From positions 18,081,406 to 18,145,405 of the forward strand of contig CM055908.1 in the NCBI GenBank assembly GCA_029582155.1: 64,000 nt of DNA. Reading direction: 5' to 3'. This DNA is from Panopea generosa (taxonomy: Eukaryota; Mollusca; Bivalvia; Adapedonta; Hiatellidae). The notes below the pieces were generated by a model. That model saw nothing but the letters and a program-made list of their open reading frames with translations, ran no database searches and was not told the DNA's origin. Positions 1 through 12,700 of this stretch are shown one piece after another. Every line of letters starts with the position of its first letter. The stretch's first letter is position 1. The position numbers and the translations under genes were made by a program.

Positions 1-352
1 AAAGAAGTTCGTAAACTAAAAAAAAACGTTCGTTAAACGCTCCATGATTCTTGATTTGGTTTCTATATAGAAGCATACTTAGTGGAAATGGTTAGTAGGC
101 ATGTCGCTGTGTCCGTCCCTGCGTATGTGTGCGTCAGTGCGTCACTCCGATTCCTGGGCCGGTACATAATTTCCAAATAAACGGTAAAAAACCAGTGATA
201 CTTGGAACATAGATCGAGTGTGATGCGCGGAAGTGACATGTTAGAGAACCATAACTCTATTTTGAATTATGACATAGTTATTTCTCCTTTTGTACTTTAT
301 TTTTGCTTGTCCAGAGCATTTCTTAAACAATATGGAATGGAACCGAGCGTGA
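1..352. other. Dispersed repeat remnant, no gene
   Basis: The text includes a 'gtccgtccctgcg' stretch and 'acttggaacatagatcgag', phrasing seen in several dispersed repeats of this window (compare 361-380). No coding potential was seen. Confidence 0.4.
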
Positions 353-394
353 CTTAGAACATGGATAGAGAAAACTGTGTTGAAACGCAGATCG

Positions 395-683
395 AAAGAA
401 CCATAACTCTATCCAGAATAATGACAGAATAAAGAACCATAACTCTGTCCAGAATAATGACAGAATAAAGAACCATAACTCTTCCCAGAATAATGACAGG
501 ATAAAGAACCATAACTCTACCCGGAATAATGACAGAATAAAGAACTATAACTCTATCCGGAATAATAACAGAATATAGAACCATAACTCTATCCAGAATA
601 ATGACAGAATAAAAAGAGCATAACTCTACCTAGAATAATGGCAGGATAAAGAACCATAACTCTATCTAGAATAATGACAGAGA
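395..683. repeat. 36-bp minisatellite, about 8 units
   Basis: The unit begins 'agaaccataactctatcc' and ends 'agaataatgacagaata', with starts 36 bp apart (397, 433 and on). The 36-bp period is a multiple of three, so the minus strand shows an open 12-residue repeat ('MVLYSVIILDRV'-like). This is a by-product of the repeat, not evidence of a gene. Confidence 0.9.
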
Positions 684-689
684 CATAAT

Positions 690-1780
690 CTTCAAAAGTA
701 CGTAAGGCGAAGCGACTTGGTACATGAAAAAGAGATCGGTGTACGGAAGTGCTGAGAGAGAAATGAATAACTGTGTCTTGAATAACTTCCCTAGTTAACT
801 TCCCTTTCTACTTTATTTTTCGGTTATAGTTGCGTGTCCGGAGTATGCCTTCAAAATTAAGGAAGGAAAGGTAACCACACAATCAGACACGTGTGAGAGG
901 AGCTACCGATACCATTGTCATCGGTTTGATAGATACAAAACTAAAGAAGTTTCAATAGATATTTAACCCATATTCGTGTCTTACTCAAACCTTAAACTAA
1001 CGTGATGCTACAGTTTTATAAAACATTAACAAGAGCACCGCATGTGGGTGCAGGCGCTCGTATTTTTTCTAAATCTATTAGTATTAAACAGGTCATACGC
1101 CACTGATGTAAACGTTTTAAACACGGTGGTGATTAGTTTACAGCATCAGTTGTGTTATTGAAAAAATAAAATAGATTTTCAAAAAGTCAAACCAGAGCTA
1201 AACAAAAAAACTTTAACCTTAGATCTTTACAGTCCAAAGTATGGAAAATTAGTGTTTTTTTTTAATTTAAATCTTTATATATACAAGTATATATAGAGAG
1301 TGATATATAGAGAAAGATCGACTCTAACATTGCCTTGTGTTCATTTAAAGGGCTTATGCCAATTTTTTGATCCGCCGACATACCTTTAACAGACGTAAGA
1401 ATGTTCTACTTTGTGTGACCGAACACGTTAGGGTATAATGATCGGGTAGTTTCATTCATAATTTCTCTTTTTTATTCCTCAAACATAATCGTATTGCTGC
1501 TAGTGTAATTAGCCATTCTTGTTTATATCTGTTTTTGTTACCGTTACCTTTGATTATGTATAGGATTACAGGCTGTTGTGTTTCACGGTTGTATTATTTT
1601 ATTCGCTTATCGTTTGTTCAGTAGATGAGCCACGCGTACGCACAGAGCAATCAATAATCACCGTTTTCTTTTCATTAACAATTTTGACAATATTTTAAAA
1701 AAAATGTTTTGCAAAACCTATTGTGTTATATAAATTTAACCACTATACCACATAGATAATATGATAATGTAATGATCAAA
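690..1780. other. AT-rich intergenic DNA, nothing recognised
   Basis: No long frame, RNA or repeat structure was recognised apart from short poly-A/T runs and a short (TA)-rich patch near 1275-1310. Confidence 0.5.
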
Positions 1781-1784
1781 CAGC

Positions 1785-1955
1785 GGGGCGGTAGTTCAGT
1801 GGATAAAGTATTAACCGCTCACGGATACGGTCATGGGTTTGATCTCACGCCCGCCCCGATGACCTCTAAAACATACCCTTAGTACTGGTTCTATTCAGGA
1901 AACGGACTCGAGAGCAATTCGATTTATCTCTTAGCTGTCTTCACAATTGACTGAA
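1785..1955 (+). repeat. tRNA-derived SINE (family 2), degraded
   Basis: A 73-nt tRNA-like head (1785-1857) has a perfect 7-bp acceptor-like pairing of GGGGCGG with CCGCCCC, a box A-like 'TAGTTCAGTGGATAAAG' and a box B-like 'GGGTTTGATCTC'. Its D and anticodon stems do not pair well. The body 'ttagtactggttctattcagg' matches other family 2 copies. It is therefore a SINE head, not a tRNA gene. Confidence 0.65.
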
Positions 1956-2209
1956 CATGAAATTAGTATAAACTAATCCTGTATAATAATTTTGTTATAG
2001 CGCCTCAGTAGTCGGACAGTTTACATTAGCCATTGATTCGTATTTGCCAATGTAAATTTTAAAACCGGTTGCAGGACCCGACATGTGACCATTTTTACAT
2101 TTGGGTCTCTTGTAGCCATTTTCAACACATGACATGTTATATAAGGCATAACCAGTTTTATTAGTTTACCTGAGTCATTGTCTCAAGTAAGCTTTTGCGA
2201 TCGCCTTGT

Positions 2210-2268
2210 GGGGCAACCCTTAGTGTAATAAAAACCCTTAATGTAACAGTTACACTAAGGGTTGCCTC
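2210..2268. repeat. Hairpin: 19-bp inverted repeat around a short spacer
   Basis: The left arm 'GGGGCAACCCTTAGTGTAA' (2210-2228) and right arm 'TTACACTAAGGGTTGCCTC' (2250-2268) are near-perfect reverse complements. Part of the spacer ('acccttaatgtaac') repeats the arm motif again. It may be a mobile-element terminus or a folded element. Confidence 0.8.
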
Positions 2269-2274
2269 ATCGCC

Positions 2275-3250
2275 TTTTATCCGTCGTCATTCGTTGTGCT
2301 CCATGCGTCGTCCGTCGTCCTTCACGCGTCCGTAAACAATTCACGTTTTCGATTTCCTCTCAAAATTCGTTAACCCAATTGTAATGAAATTTTGTATGGT
2401 ACTTAAAGGTGAATCAAAATTGTTAATTTCATGGTTCCTACCCCATGGGGCCTTTGGGGTGGGGCCTTAGCAGCCAATTCAAGGTTAACTTTAAAAGTAT
2501 TATTCTTATTATAGGAAGCGCTGGAAAGCAAATGGGAGGCCTATGCGTACTTTTTTGCGTCCAATTGTGAATCATTACTAAATATACTCATTTAAATGGT
2601 TTTTGGTGTGATTTGTTGTTGTTGACATGACGGTCAATATTTATTTTGAATTTATGCCCCTGACCCCCAGGAAGCTATGGCAGAGACCTTTGGGTGGGGC
2701 ATAAACAACATTCATATTAATATGAGAAGTGCTGGAAAACAAATAGTAAACATAATTAATGTGGCCTACAGGTCCTACTTAAAATTGTGAATTTCATGCC
2801 AGTAGATATCACCGTTTGTCCCTTGGGGTGGGGCCTGCGTTAGTAAATCCATATAAATGATAAAAACTGTTATTTCTCACGACTGAAATCATTTATTTGA
2901 ATGGATTTTGGTTTGTTTGTTGTTGCTGACATTACAGTTAATATTTTTGTTTAATTGAATGCCACCGCACTTTGTGGCATTGGCGATGGGGCGCAAACAA
3001 TCAAATTCAAGGTAAACTTAACAAATCTTCTTGGTCTTCTATTGATGCCCAAAGGTGTCGAGCCAATACGTCACTCAGGTGACCGTTAAGGCCCATGGAC
3101 CTCTTGTTGGTGGATACAATGATCAGAATGAATCTGAGTAGAACCACCGACTGACAATTGTTCTAACACAAAGTGATTGGATCGCGGCCTCAGCGGCTAG
3201 AGGTCATTAAGCGACAGCGCTTTCGACCTAAGGTCCACGACCTGTGCTCA
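2275..3250. repeat. Degenerate dispersed repeat with 'ggggtggggcct' units
   Basis: Three or four related blocks are present, each with a 'cc(t)ttggggtggggcct' core and a 'ggaag(c)gctggaaagcaaat' or 'gaagtgctggaaaacaaat' segment (2450, 2690, 2820). They follow a run of 'cgtccgtcgtcc'. No coding frame is maintained. Confidence 0.6.
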
Positions 3251-3860
3251 TAGATATTTAAACGTACCAAAATGATATATTTAGAAATAGTATTTCCTAA
3301 CTTGGCCTTCAAGTACAGATTAGGATAATATAGATTGACCTGCTTATCATTTCAAGGTTTGCGTATTGTTGCGAGATGAACGTAAATAAATATTTAAGTG
3401 CTATTTATTTTTAGAAAGGGGATTTTGTTTCAATTTTACCTCTCCGATTAATTTATAATTTTTTTATTACTTTTCAGTTGATTTCGAATAACATTCGTAT
3501 TTTATTTAATGAAAGTTTTATTTTATAATTTTCTGGAAATCATACAGTATCATCATACAGTCCGTACTGCAGTGGTGGCAACTTACGAATGTTCCCACTG
3601 TCGCAACAAAATATCCCAAACGAATGTAGCGACATGTAACGGAGCGTCCCTTATTTATTACGTAACACAGGGATTTGTGCAACAGCACATCCATTTATAA
3701 AGCGGGTTGGAATAGTTGTTTTTTTCTCTCATTCTGCTTAAAAATTGAAAACTTTATTTTGCGTCTAATTTTATGGAAATTTTTTAACTTCAGCGTACAT
3801 GAAATCGATTGTTAATGGTGTTTAATTTTATATACTGACAGCGACGTAGAAAATCTGACA
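3251..3860. other. Nothing recognised
   Basis: AT-rich sequence. A 63-residue frame at 3509 has no family features. Confidence 0.4.
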
Positions 3861-3864
3861 CTTC

Positions 3865-4500
3865 TTGCTAGTGTTTAACTCACTTTGTGACCCTGTGGCT
3901 GTACATCCGTCGTACGTTTATCGTCCGTCGTTAACTTCAAACGACTTCTTCTCTGAAGATTGTCATCAAATTTTGTCTGAAGCATTTTTACATGTTTGTT
4001 CAAATCGTGATCCTGGGTCAAAATTGGTTCTGTCTGAGGAACATATCCGTTTTTTTGTCTTCAAAATTTCAAATCGTATTGCATGTTATATTACTTAATA
4101 ATTTCAGGTTTGTTAAAGATTGGTTACCAGTTCATTATAGAATAATTTTAATTACAAGTCTTCTTAAAACCAGGCAAATTTGTTCATATCTGGTATAAAT
4201 GATCTCTATGATTAGGGGTTTCAAATTTGTTCATATTAAGTGGCTAGGGTAAGTTGTAATTGTTGCCATCTATTTAGCTATAAATTGAAATTGTCGTATT
4301 GTCTGGAGAATTGTTTAGTCATAAGAGTTGAGACTGGGTCCTTTAAAGGGGTTTTGATATCCGTAGCGGACCAGCAGGGGCTCAATAATTATACAGTTAT
4401 GAAATTCAAAAATATTCTCATTAGCTGATGAGCTAAATTTGTTCATGTTTAGTTTAGATGATATCTATGGATAGGGATATCTAGTATATTTAAATACAGG
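3865..4500. repeat. Dispersed repeat fragment
   Basis: Contains 'cgtacgtttatcgtccgtcg', 'aaattggttctgtctgagg' and 'agcggaccagcaggggctc' phrases. These resemble the element at 4995-6085 and fragments near 11550-12330. Non-coding. Confidence 0.45.
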
Positions 4501-4994
4501 GGCCAGGGTGTACTTGTGCCCAGTAGGTGACTATTGATCTTCACGTGAGAATGCCATCGTAAAACACATACTTATTATTTCTCTCATCTTTAAGTTATTC
4601 ATAGACTTTGTTCATTCAAAATATGAAAATAAGTGAGAGAAGAAATGGGATGAGTGACTTAAGAACTCTCTTTTCTTTGTTTTACTACAATCAGTGCTTC
4701 CAATGGCTTCTTTTATTATATATTATAGCGACTTTTATCATTCACACTACAAGAACTATCAACACTTTGCAATATAGTGTGCATTTCGTTTTTGTGTTTA
4801 AAATATTACGTCAACAAATGTCATCTATGTAAAAATTTATGATTTGTTATTAAATTCAAAGTTCATGTTTCTCCACACATAAGCCAATACTATCTTTGTG
4901 TGCTATAGCAGGTGGGAAGGTATTTCTGCAATGTGCTTATTTTGAGATGTTGATAGTCATCACAGACCACGTGTGTAGGTCAGTTGTGTCTTTG

Positions 4995-6085
4995 TTGTGT
5001 CTTTGTTAGCTCTACTGGCCAAAGGCCAGAAGTGCTTATGCGATGGCGCGTTGTCTGTCGTCCGTCGTCTGTCGTCTGACGTCTGTTAGCAGCACTTTCT
5101 CTGAAACCACTAGGCCAATTAAACTGAAACTTCACATGGGTGTTTCTATTGCATAGGAGACTATACATAAGATTTTTTTTTTCGATCTGAAATTCAAGAT
5201 GGCCGCCGTTACTAAAAATAGTCCAAAACTTAAAAAATCTTCTTCTCATGAACGGCCTAACAGATTTTCAAAAGGTTTATATAGTAATGATGACCAACTA
5301 TAGTTTTGTTAGATTTGCTCAAATGGTGTCCCTAGCGCTAAAAATGACCCTGCCCCGAGAGTTCAATTAGGGGACACAATCATGTCAATATAATATTTTT
5401 TTTTTTTAAATAGAAATGATTTTGCCTATATCTTCACTAAAGCATTGTTAGGTGAAGGAGGTTAAGATTTGTAAAAATGACTGGGTTCTTATGTCTTAAG
5501 GGGTCAGGAGGGGCCCCAAAAGGGTACAAATTGGGAATTAGTAAAATTGTTTTCTTAAGAACCGGTATGTCAGATTTGTACATATTTGATATAAATTATC
5601 CCTAACTGAAGGGGTTCGATTGCATATAAGAATTTAGGGGCTAAAATATATAGGGGCCCTGTAAGGGGACTTAGAATTTTACATTCGGATACTGTGGGAA
5701 AACAGAAAATTCTCTTTTTTTTTATTTATTCTGAAAACACTAGGCCAATTAAACTGAAACTTCACATGCATGTTTTTATTGCATAGGAGACTATACAAAA
5801 TATTTATTTTTTCGATCTAAAATTCAAGATGGCCACCGTTACTAAAAATAGTCCAAAACTTAAAAAAATCTTCTTCTCATGGACGGTCCAATAGATTTTC
5901 AAAATGTTTATGTAGTAATGATGACCAACTATAGTTTTGTTAGATTTGTTCAAATGGTGTCCATAGAGTTAAAAATGACCCCGCCCCGATGTTTCTATTG
6001 CATAGTAGAATTTCAAAAAGTGCTATGGCCACTATGAGTCAGTAGAGCGTCCTCAGGCCCTCTTGGGCCTCTTGTTTTTCAAAAT
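4995..6085 (+). repeat. Approximately 1.05-kb dispersed element with short terminal inverted repeats and an internal duplication
   Basis: It starts near 'GCTCTACTGGCCA' (5009) and ends near 'CAGTAGAGC' (6047), which are reverse complements, followed by 'cctcttgggcctcttg'. An internal block of ~265-320 bp occurs twice (about 5095-5415 and 5725-5990). Both copies start 'actaggccaattaaactg' and include 'attcaagatggcc'. No transposase was seen. Confidence 0.65.
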
Positions 6086-6314
6086 AAAGTAATCAAGTTA
6101 TCACGTTATGTGTACAACAAAAGTTATCTAGATAGTCAACTTGTGCTAATTTCTGAAATGTTAACATATCTTATTATATGGTATCTTACGTTTACCGAGT
6201 TGCTGCTAGTTCTATACGATCTATTTTAACAGGGTCGATGGATGTCCATGTAAGTGTATGTCTTCCGTTGTTGTGATTCTTTACTGTCTTCTGTCATCTA
6301 TATATTAAGTAGTA

Positions 6315-6455
6315 CCGGGACCGGTTAACTCAGTCGGTAGCACGTCTCACTATCAATCTAGGCGTCGTGAATTCGAATTCCTGCCCCCGGTCACAGTCTC
6401 CATGATAGATGATATACGACATTGCGTCTCATTATCATTCGTCTGAGGGAGGAGG
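6315..6455 (+). repeat. tRNA-derived SINE (family 1), 5' part
   Basis: Box A-like 'TTAACTCAGTCGGTAGCACG' and box B-like 'AATTCGAATTCC' are followed by the family body 'acagtctccatgatagatg' and 'cattatcattcgtctga'. It stops where the next repeat begins (6451). Confidence 0.8.
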
Positions 6456-6985
6456 TATCGGCCATGAGAAGGCTATGATAAATTTTCTTTCTTTATAAAA
6501 GAAATATTGGTTATGCCGCTTAAATGTAGCTTCTGTTTACTTATGTTTTGCCGAGATGCGACAACAGTAATCTTCCATTTATTTCAGACATATTACAGTA
6601 GACAGGCATATGCTGGAAACGTGTCATTTGTTTTACAACCTATGTAATTGCACATATGATGAGACGTTAATAAACAGCTATCGCAATGTATTGTGTGAAA
6701 TACATTGTCGGACCCAGTTAGCTCAGTCGGTAGCGCGTCTAAATATCAATCCAGTGTTCGTGAGTACGAATCAACGCCCGGCAACAGTCTCCGCGGTTAT
6801 TTATATTTGACATAACGTCTCATTGCCACTCGTCTCCCACCACTGATTCAAGTGGGAAAGTTATCACTTACTTGCGGAGATGGGTGTGCACTAGTACTTG
6901 TTTAACTTCTAGGATCCCATTAAAGATCGATTAGGTTACCTGAGTGTCTGTTAGCCCTCGATGGCATAGCATTGACGCTAAATCG
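6451..6985 (+). repeat. Composite repeat containing a family 1 SINE; inverted partner at 13873-14374
   Basis: Non-SINE DNA from 6451 ('gaggtatcggccatgag') runs into a SINE from about 6709 (box A 'TAGCTCAGTCGGTAGCGCG', then 'caacagtctccgcgg' and 'ctgattcaagtgggaaag', ending 'gacgctaaa'). The same order of segments, reverse-complemented, occurs at 13873-14374, so both parts were copied together. Confidence 0.8.
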
Positions 6986-7449
6986 TTACCGTTTCATGAA
7001 TTAGTCTTGTATTGGCTGGGTATGTGCCGTTTCCTCTCGTCAAATGAGCTTATAATCCTTGGGTTGACTGCGTTTTCTACACTGTCCCACTATCTCATAA
7101 ATTGCATATGGTTTTCGACCTCACCTTAGTAGAAATATCTTGTTGTTTATAGATCTTCTCGATGGTCTGAAGTCTTCGATTTTTCGTTTGTCAAAAAAGT
7201 TATATTTTGTTGTTTATCTTCCAAATGGTCTGTAGCCGTTGTCGAGTTTTCATTCCGACCTTAGTAATTATAGCCTTAAAATGGTCTGTAGTCGTCGTCG
7301 ATGTTTCATTCTCGGCTAAGTAGTTATATTTTGTTGTTTGTCCTCCAGATGTTCGGTTGTCGTCGCCATTCTTTCGTTATGACCTACCTAACTTTATCGT
7401 GTTGTTTGTCTTGCAAACGGTGTGCCGTTGATCTTTCTGTCTGTCTCAC

Positions 7450-7592
7450 CTAAGTTGTTATATTATCAGTTACTTGCGCAGATGGTTGTGCCCAAGTACT
7501 GGTTTACCTTCAAATTCCATGATCCCAGGAAATAGTTTTTAGGTTAACTGATCGTCTTTGAACTCTCGATGACATATTATGACGCTAAATAT
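7450..7592 (+). repeat. Family 1 SINE, 5'-truncated
   Basis: Only the 3' body is present: 'tatcagttacttgcgcagat', 'gatcccaggaaat', 'ggttaactgatcgtctt', 'gacgctaaatattcaa'. The tRNA head is missing. Confidence 0.75.
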
Positions 7593-7695
7593 TCAAACAC
7601 ACATGCTGAACAGGATCTCAGAAGAGCTAAAACTGTTTATTTCCATACAGCGTTCTTCTGAAGAACAATCAAACAAGCTTTTTTTGCTCAGTTAT

Positions 7696-7910
7696 CTATA
7701 TGAGTGGATCGCGTGGCCAAGTGATAGAGCATCGTGGGTCCGATCCTCTCCCGCCCCTTTGGTTATGTGGGGTTTCCTTAAACAAGACACCTTTTCCGCA
7801 TATTCTTAGTATTAAATCTACAAAGGAAGTCTTCAAGAGCGTGATTCGTGTTAGTTGTAATACAACAGATACGTTTAAACTAATAGGGGCTTCAAGTTTG
7901 TTCAAATCAA
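7696..7910 (+). repeat. tRNA-derived SINE (family 2)
   Basis: Head 'gtggccaagtgatagagc' and 'gggtccgatcctc', then the family body 'ccttaaacaagacaccttt', 'ccgcatattcttagtatt' and 'gaagtcttcaagagcgtga'. Confidence 0.7.
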
Positions 7911-8341
7911 GGGATTATCATCGAATCAGGTGTACAGCTTATGACCCCATTTGAACCTCTTGTTGTGTTCTGTACAACGCAAATCACAGATTCATTCGGC
8001 CATGTGTTCTTATCTCAGAAACACTTTATTGTTTCTCACCCGACGTCTCTGTTGCCGGTGTCTGTCCCAGCGCGGAACTTTCATTTAATTGTTCCTCTTT
8101 CATTCTTGTCTGCGATCCTACTTAATAATTTGTTCCTATCTTGGGAGATATAGATATATATTGTTGTTTGTTTTCAATGGTGTGAGGGTTTATCGTTTAA
8201 CTTACCCGATTTTATCCTGTTATTTCTCATTCAACTCTGCGTTCAGTTTCAACCTCATCGGCTTTATAAATAAACGTTACATAGCAGTATTACCGTAGTA
8301 ACAAATTTTTGTCTTTAAATCATTCTTCCATTCAATCAAGC

Positions 8342-8640
8342 CGGGCCCGATTAGCTCAGTCGGTTACGCGTCTGACTATCGATCCAAGGGTCGTGAGTTC
8401 GAATCCCCCGCCCGGCAACTGTCTCCGTGATGATTGATATACGACATGGTGTCTCAATATCATTCGTCTCTCACCACTGATTCAAGTGGGAAAGTTATCA
8501 GTTACTTGCGGAGATGGGGTGTGCTCGAGTACTGGTTAATACCAGGAAACAGTGGTTAGGTTAACTGATCGTCTGTTAGCCCTCGATGGCATAAAAATGA
8601 CGCTTAATATTCAATCAATCAATCAACCATTCAATCAAGA
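8342..8640 (+). repeat. tRNA-derived SINE (family 1), full length
   Basis: Head 'GGGCCCGATTAGCTCAGTCGG', box B 'GAGTTCGAATCCCC', body 'caactgtctccgtgatgatt', 'ccactgattcaagtgggaaa' and 'ttaactgatcgtctgttagc', and tail (CAAT)-like repeats. This is one of the best-preserved copies, together with 32470 and 47847. Confidence 0.9.
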
Positions 8641-9507
8641 CGGCTGGTATACCCGAAACGCAACACCGTAGTACAAATGTCCTTATTTGAATATAAGATA
8701 AACTGACGTCGTATAAGTGTCCTAGGTTGTTCACAAGTACCCACTTTCTTTATAAATACATTTTTTTTAATGTCAAGAATTGTTTCGTATTGTTACAATC
8801 TTTATTATGAAATTTAAGAGCACATCTTCGCAACGAAACAATCCCTTGGACCCACTGCAGTTTTTATAATGACACTTGTTAGCATGTATAGCAAGGTATG
8901 ACTAATATAAGAAACCTGATTATCCATAGAACTTTCTCGTAGGACAAGCTTTCTACTCTGTCAGAAAAACTCGGGGAACAACCTTTTTATAGTATTTAAA
9001 CACGTCTTTACTATGTGTTTTTACCGAGTAGGTATAGAGAACGTACTGAAATAGGGCAGTAGTGTATTCGCCAAGTAGGTTAAATGTAACGTCTTCTTTA
9101 GTGGACTAAACAGTTTTCTCATTTGTGACACAGGTTATTTGGCGGACTGTTAAACGTTAAAAGTAATTTTATTCAAGAAATTAGTGCTTAGAAATGTCGC
9201 TGCGTGGCGGAAAGGATAACTCTGCCGTTGTCCATTTAAAAGTATATTCAGTAATATGACAGAGAATAATTGAATTGATTAATACAGAAACCTAAGTTGT
9301 TCGAAGTGTAGGGTCATCGCTAATTAATAAAGAAAAATACATCAAGAATTTGTTTCGGATTTCCTTATGTTGTACGTGTTTCACATTGAGATATAACTAT
9401 ATAATCTTTGTACACGCATGCCGCTTAGACATTTTCAGATTTCGATAAATCACTCATTAAAGTGCGCGAAGGCTGAATGTAATTCTCGGTATTTGTTATT
9501 TTGACAG
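8641..9507. other. Region upstream of exon 1, nothing firmly recognised
   Basis: This should hold the promoter or a 5'UTR intron of the SLC23-like gene. A TATA-like TATATAA lies at 9398-9404, but there is no supporting evidence that it is used. Confidence 0.3.
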
Positions 9508-9540
9508 GAGCATATCGAGGTTAACGCTATCACCAGTTAT

Positions 9541-9726
9541 ATGGAAGCAGAAAAGAAGCACGAGCATGGCCGTCTACAAAACGGTGACTGTGCTGAAATG
9601 GCGACGCCGTGCCTCGAGTCATCAATACGAGAGGACGAATCTTTAGATGACGACACAGACTCGCCTCTCATCTACCGAATCAGTGACAGACCACCTGTAC
9701 ATCTTATCCTCTTCTTCGGTTTCCAG
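9541..9726 (+). CDS. SLC23: SLC23-like exon 1 (aa 1-62)
   Basis: This is the start exon. ATG 9541 is the first ATG after an in-frame TGA at 9502, and the exon ends at the donor CAG|GTAGGG. It encodes a hydrophilic acidic N-terminus without a signal peptide, including 'EDESLDDDTDSP' (31-42). The conserved entry to TM1 follows, 'YRISDRPPVHLILFFGFQ', ending on Gln62. The start context is weak (T at -3, G at +4); M20 (ATG 9598) is an alternative start. A possible acceptor at 9507 suggests 5'UTR from 9508, with further 5'UTR exons upstream not identified. Confidence 0.9.
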
Positions 9727-12700
9727 GTAGGGTACAGTTTCATATTAATGCTTACCTTTTAACGTTCATATATTTATATTGGTGATTTTACTAGCTTCAT
9801 AATATCCGTAAATGATGCGAGTTGGCCAGGTCATTGTTTCTGCTGATGCATTGGAACATGTTTTTTTTTAAACTTTACTTATTTTACATCGATTGTGAAA
9901 CAAGTTCTAAAAAGCTCTTAAACGTTTGACAAATAATGCTTGATATTTTCTGGGTAGAATCGGTACTAAACAAATGCAGATAAAATGTATTGCTTAAGGA
10001 CGCCACACTTAGCCGTGGCGGATAATCGAACGCTACCCCACCCCAGCGATCTTATATCCAATGATCTACCATTAGACCACGCTTATAGTGTATTAATGTA
10101 TATTTTCATGCAACACACCCAGTACTGATCTGCAAAAAACGGACTTGATCTGTAGGTTCACTCAAGGAAGTGTCCGCTTAGATAGCGGGAAAACAAAGGT
10201 TCGAATCCTAGTGGAAGCACATAAAGGAGTTTCATGTGGCTGACCCTTTCAGTAGGGGTGACACTATAATAACCAAACACTTAACTTAATTTTATACTTA
10301 CTTGGTCCGTCGTCCGTCTTCGTCCATTTGCTAACCGTTTTGTTGTAGACGCTGTAGTAGGCCTACCCCAATTTTTCAACGAATCATAACCAAACTGACA
10401 CAGCAGTTATATAATCACAAGGTCTCTGGCCAGTTCTTGAACCAGCGTGATTCGTTCATAAATGCCTCCACCACAGGGCTTATAAACACATTTAAAAGGA
10501 ATTTTTGTAACAAAAATCTCTGAAAATTCAAGCCATATATATTTACATGTACCATTGTGTATGGATGTCCTAAAAGTGTTGTTGAAGTCAGGTTCACGAA
10601 GTCCATAAGGTGACCGTTTGTCCGTTAACATTTTTTTGTAGACGCGATATGAGCCCCTTTTTTCAATGACCAAACTTGCACAATAGTTATCGGGGGGAAC
10701 TCTAGATGGTTGTTTCCAGTGTACCGATTCAGTCCGTCTTGGGATCTTGTCACAGTGTAAGTAGTACTGATTTTGCCTGAATTCCCATTGGAAATTGTAT
10801 GGTTAAGGTGATTCAGATGTCTTAAAAAGACTTGGTTCCACTGTCTAAAGGATCCCATATAGGGACTATGTTAATGTAACTATAAACAAGATTTGTCAGA
10901 AGACAACAAAGATCGCCTATGGGATAAAATTCACCACCCATGCAAAGATTGAGATTGGAGGCAAACAACAAAACTTAAACGCAACTAAACGCAAAAGTTT
11001 TACTTACATGTCTACAGACGACGACACCGGAGTCATGGCAATAACTCTCCTATTATTCGTACCGGCGGGCTAAAAAGAATGCTATGGGATTCGTTTTCAA
11101 AGCAATGCTCATTATCTCATTTATTTGTGTCAATATGATAACACATTTTAAATCTAAAGCATTCTCTAGTACATGTATCATCACATTAGATTTGATTTCC
11201 ATAAGGAGCCCCAAAAGGGTAGGAATCTTTAATCTTTAGACCGCGGTGTGGTCTAGTGGTAGAGCGTCCGCCTCGCATGCGGAAGGTCGTGGGTTCAATA
11301 CCCGGCCGGGTCATACCAAATACTTTAAAAATGGTACTAGAAGCTTCCTCGCTTGACGCTCAGCATTTAGAGGAGAGTTCTAGGTCTGGTCGGCCCGGTG
11401 TCTGTATAATGTGACTGGGTGGGGTATCATACCATGTGTCTGCGGTATGATACCCCAGTGTGACAGCGCTTAGAAGACACCGTCGCGATATGACTGAAAA
11501 ATTGTTGAAAGCGACGCTAAACACCATACAACAATAACAACTTTAATCTTTAAGAAAAATCTTAACATCCAGTTGGGCAAATACATTCATCATTGATGAA
11601 ATTAGTTCTATTAGTAGGGCTAGGGTATATAGGGGTCATGAAAGGGGCCATGTAAGGGCACTCTGTGTTGTATTTAACAATACTATTGGAAAACTCATTC
11701 TCATTTATTTGTTTAATAATATTTTAAGATCTGGTTGTCTAGTTATATCATTTTAGATTTGGTTCAATAAGGAGGATTTATTTTTTTGATAATTAACTTA
11801 AAGTGCCGCAAGAGAGTTGGCATTTTGAAATTTCAAAAGTCTTTATCGTGAGAGCCGATCTGTCAAATGTGTTTGTCTATGATGTAGTCATGTATCCTTA
11901 CATAAGCAGCGGATTAAGGGGACGTGCTGTATAGGGACCCTGTAAAGGGCATTTCTGGTTTTAAGTAGAAATAATATCAGAAATACTGAAATTGTTTTAT
12001 TTTCACATTCGTGCTGGATTCAAGAGGCCGGGATTTATAGTAGAGTACTTTTTCTGGTAATTGGGAGGAGGCCCAATCCCTCAAGATACGGGAATGACAG
12101 CGCGATTGAGGGGACATTGGGAGTTTTAAGATTTAGCAAACTGGAAAATAAAGTCTAACACTGTTAATATCATGTTGTGACCAATAATTATCAGATTTTA
12201 TTTAAAAAAAAAATCCGTTCATTTTGAGAATTGTTTTTCCTTAACTGAGATAAAAACATGATTTTCAAATTGGGAAACCACCGAATGTCGGCCTATGTTT
12301 CGTTAAATAAGGTTGAAAAAGCCAAGTATAGGGGTGTGATCACAGTATTTATTGAAATATTAGTTCATGTTTATCAGTATCTAAATTACAAACTGTTTAT
12401 ATTTTGGATATTGGTTACCTGTCAACGGTAAAAAAAGGATAAATTCAAACATATATAGCACTTTATCTGCGATAAAATGGTAACCCGTAAAACTTGTTTT
12501 GTGATTTAACTTTTATATTTGAACCTCGTGGATTTACAACTTTCTCAAACAGCGGTTGAGTCCAAACACGTTTGTCAAGGGAATTGTTAATCCGCACCGT
12601 AGTAAAATAGTAGGTCATATCCGGTTACCATGTATTGAAGTCTAACAGTATGTCATACTGGGGTATATGGGGTATATTGGATTGTTGTTCATTGATTAAA

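Noticed and set aside
1785..1857. Functional tRNA gene
   Set aside because: The length and acceptor pairing fit, but D and anticodon stems do not form and box B is changed. The downstream sequence matches a SINE family.
9398..9404. TATA box TATATAA upstream of exon 1
   Set aside because: AT-rich sequence makes chance matches common. The transcription start is unknown and there may be an upstream 5'UTR intron.
11239..11312. Functional tRNA gene (loop CTCGCAT, anticodon CGC)
   Set aside because: The acceptor stem has mismatches, and the sequence continues directly into a SINE body that recurs elsewhere.
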